Shown here: positions 5,963-6,531 of the stretch, piece after piece
Layout: each line of letters starts with the position of its first letter
Position numbering within the stretch: position 1 is the stretch's first letter
Assembly (NCBI GenBank): GCA_026706425.1
Contig: JAPOYW010000344.1
Coordinates: 1 to 6,531, forward strand
From: Gammaproteobacteria bacterium
GTDB taxonomy: Bacteria; Pseudomonadota; Gammaproteobacteria; Pseudomonadales; Azotimanducaceae
Length of the DNA: 6,531 nucleotides
Reading direction: 5' to 3'
The notes under the pieces: model-generated
Seen by the model: only the letters and a program-made list of their open reading frames with translations
The model's database searches: none
Told to the model about the DNA's origin: nothing
Translations under genes and position numbers: made by a program

Positions 5963-6190
5963 TCGTCGGACGCGAACGATCGGCGTGTCGAACTCACGTT
6001 CGGGAAGCTCCAAGTCGAAACCCCGCCCCGCGATCCGGCGGATAAACGTCCCGAGCGGTTCCTCGTCGACGACGGCAGCACGAAGAATACATCGCACGGT
6101 TTCCTCCAACGATGTGCCCTCGCGCGCGGCGCGAACCTTCAACCGCCTCGTGGTCTCCTCGTCCAGTCGGCGAATGCTCAGGTTCGGCAT
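5789..6190 (-). CDS. FitA/VapB-like ribbon-helix-helix antitoxin with an aberrant C-terminal extension
   Basis: From ATG 6188-6190 the protein reads MPNLSIRRLDEETTRRLKVR, then AAREGTSLEETVRCILRAAV. This is the classic FitA/plasmid-stability RHH core: a beta strand for DNA contact, then two helices. It continues EEPLGTFIRRIAGRGFDLEL to PERE near residue 66 (about 5993), where such antitoxins normally end with a few more residues. Here no stop follows. The frame continues 67 residues to 5789, most of it antisense to the Rieske gene, and that tail has no antitoxin likeness. A FitB/VapC toxin would be expected to begin right after the antitoxin, but the Rieske gene lies there instead. The simplest reading is that the antitoxin end and the toxin were lost in a rearrangement. 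The core might still bind DNA. The alternative TTG start at 6232 adds residues without support. The ribosome site is weak. Confidence 0.7.
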   Translation of the reverse strand: MPNLSIRRLDEETTRRLKVRAAREGTSLEETVRCILRAAVVDEEPLGTFIRRIAGRGFDLELPEREFDTPIVRVRRLRPGSNIPLQRVEIPVDELDAQPLLFRVIRTRLEEPRKHTLAVAPDDRLVLAGRAVP

Positions 6191-6220
6191 GGTCCAGTAC
6201 GATGGAATGACTCCAACTAC

Positions 6221-6250
6221 GCTAGCAATCAAAATGCGTTGCTAGCAATC
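6221..6250 (-). repeat. Paired 10-bp repeats, candidate operator of the RHH antitoxin
   Basis: GCTAGCAATC occurs perfectly at 6221-6230 and 6241-6250, a period of exactly 20 bases (about two DNA turns). Each copy contains the palindrome GCTAGC. The pair begins 31 bases upstream of the RHH antitoxin start on the - strand. RHH repressors commonly bind tandem short sites on one DNA face, so these are likely its operator. The AT-richer stretch between them (AAAATGCG) could hold the promoter, but I see no clear -35/-10 pair. Confidence 0.5.
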
Positions 6251-6261
6251 TAGAACGACGG

Positions 6262-6276
6262 CGTTCGGCTCGAACG
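6262..6276 (+). repeat. Inverted repeat CGTTCG/CGAACG in the divergent gap
   Basis: CGTTCG (6262-6267) and CGAACG (6271-6276) form a perfect inverted repeat with a 3-base loop. It lies in the 241-base gap between the RHH antitoxin and the Rpn-like gene. The same half-sites, without the spacer, form the palindrome CGTTCGAACG at 2675-2684 before the Phd-type antitoxin. The rest of the gap, 6277-6419, shows no recognisable gene or clear promoter. Confidence 0.35.
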
Positions 6277-6431
6277 GATTGTAGGCCGAACAAGCCCCGG
6301 TAGCGCACGACGGGCGAATGTCGCACAACTTCGCGGGGGAATTTCCTACGCGAATTTGGGCAAAACGCCGATACCGAAGCGCTTGGGCGGCCGATAGGTT
6401 TCACGGGCGATCACAACCCGAGGAGCTATCG

Positions 6432-6531
6432 ATGGCACATCCCTACTTGCCGCTGTTCGCCTTCCCCCCGATGGTCAAGGATCTAGTGCGTGGCTTCATC
6501 ATGCGAAACAGCCCGGAAGTCGACAATCTGG
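6432..6531 (+). CDS. N-terminus of an Rpn/YhgA-like (transposase_31) nuclease-family protein, cut by the window end
   Basis: ATG 6432 has an excellent GAGGAG at 6420-6425, 6 bases upstream, and 33 codons are in view before the window ends. The protein begins MAHPYLPLFAFPPMVKDLVR and continues GFIMRNSPEVDNL. The pattern LF-x-x-PPMVKDLVRGF matches the usual opening of Rpn (recombination-promoting nuclease) proteins, which read LFSHPEMVEDLLRGF or similar. These are PD-(D/E)XK-type nucleases once annotated as transposases; some promote RecA-independent recombination and some are reported in phage defence. The catalytic residues lie beyond the window, so activity and completeness cannot be judged. 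The assignment rests on one short segment. Confidence 0.6.
   Translation, partial: MAHPYLPLFAFPPMVKDLVRGFIMRNSPEVDNL

Noticed and set aside
5329..6045. + strand alternative frame within the Rieske gene
   Set aside because: Its Arg-rich translation overlaps the catalytic domain in another frame and has no motif.
6222..6404. 60-codon - strand open frame upstream of the RHH antitoxin
   Set aside because: It runs through the paired operator-like repeats, is basic and motif-free, and has no ribosome site.
1..6531. CRISPR array, tRNA or rRNA gene
   Set aside because: No regularly spaced long repeats, no tRNA-like cloverleaf arms and no rRNA signature were seen on reading either strand.

Overview
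The window is GC-rich bacterial DNA with dense coding, G/C-ending codons and occasional GTG/TTG starts. Nothing in it fixes the taxon. An environmental heterotroph (an actinobacterium, a proteobacterium or a Chloroflexota-like lineage) fits the mix of molybdenum hydroxylase, Rieske oxygenase, toxin-antitoxin and repeat-type genes, but this is an inference from gene content.

Positions 2-2582 form a catabolic/redox block on the + strand. It holds the C-terminal third of a CO-dehydrogenase/xanthine-dehydrogenase-type molybdopterin subunit, its FAD-binding partner subunit, a short palindromic extragenic repeat, and a zinc-free quinone-oxidoreductase-like MDR enzyme. The first two are subunits of one hydroxylase. 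The iron-sulfur subunit is not in view and may lie upstream of the large subunit. The MDR gene is probably a redox neighbour, but its substrate cannot be read from the sequence.

Positions 2583-4485 form an accessory block. A Phd/YefM-like antitoxin and a PIN-domain toxin overlap by 4 bases and follow a leader with a candidate promoter and small inverted and direct repeats. Facing them on the - strand is the remnant of an ImmA/IrrE-like protein. Its N- and C-terminal parts are in different frames and its middle appears to be missing. The start of that remnant overlaps the end of a small tryptophan-rich protein that I do not recognise.

Positions 4694-5962 encode a complete Rieske non-heme iron oxygenase of the glycine-betaine-demethylase (GbcA-like) type, with no reductase gene beside it. 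Converging on its 3' end is a FitA/VapB-like ribbon-helix-helix antitoxin whose recognisable part ends near 5990. Its frame then runs on, antisense, into the oxygenase gene, and no toxin gene follows. Upstream of this antitoxin are two perfect 10-bp repeats spaced exactly 20 bp apart. The window ends in the first 33 codons of a gene resembling the Rpn/YhgA-like nuclease (transposase_31) family.

Overall, two metabolic units are separated and flanked by toxin-antitoxin, metalloprotease-like and Rpn-like genes, several of them broken. This looks like a rearranged accessory region. I did not find a clearly new intact system. The best leads are the small Trp-rich gene coupled to the ImmA/IrrE-like gene, and the toxin-less antitoxin overlapping the Rieske gene.
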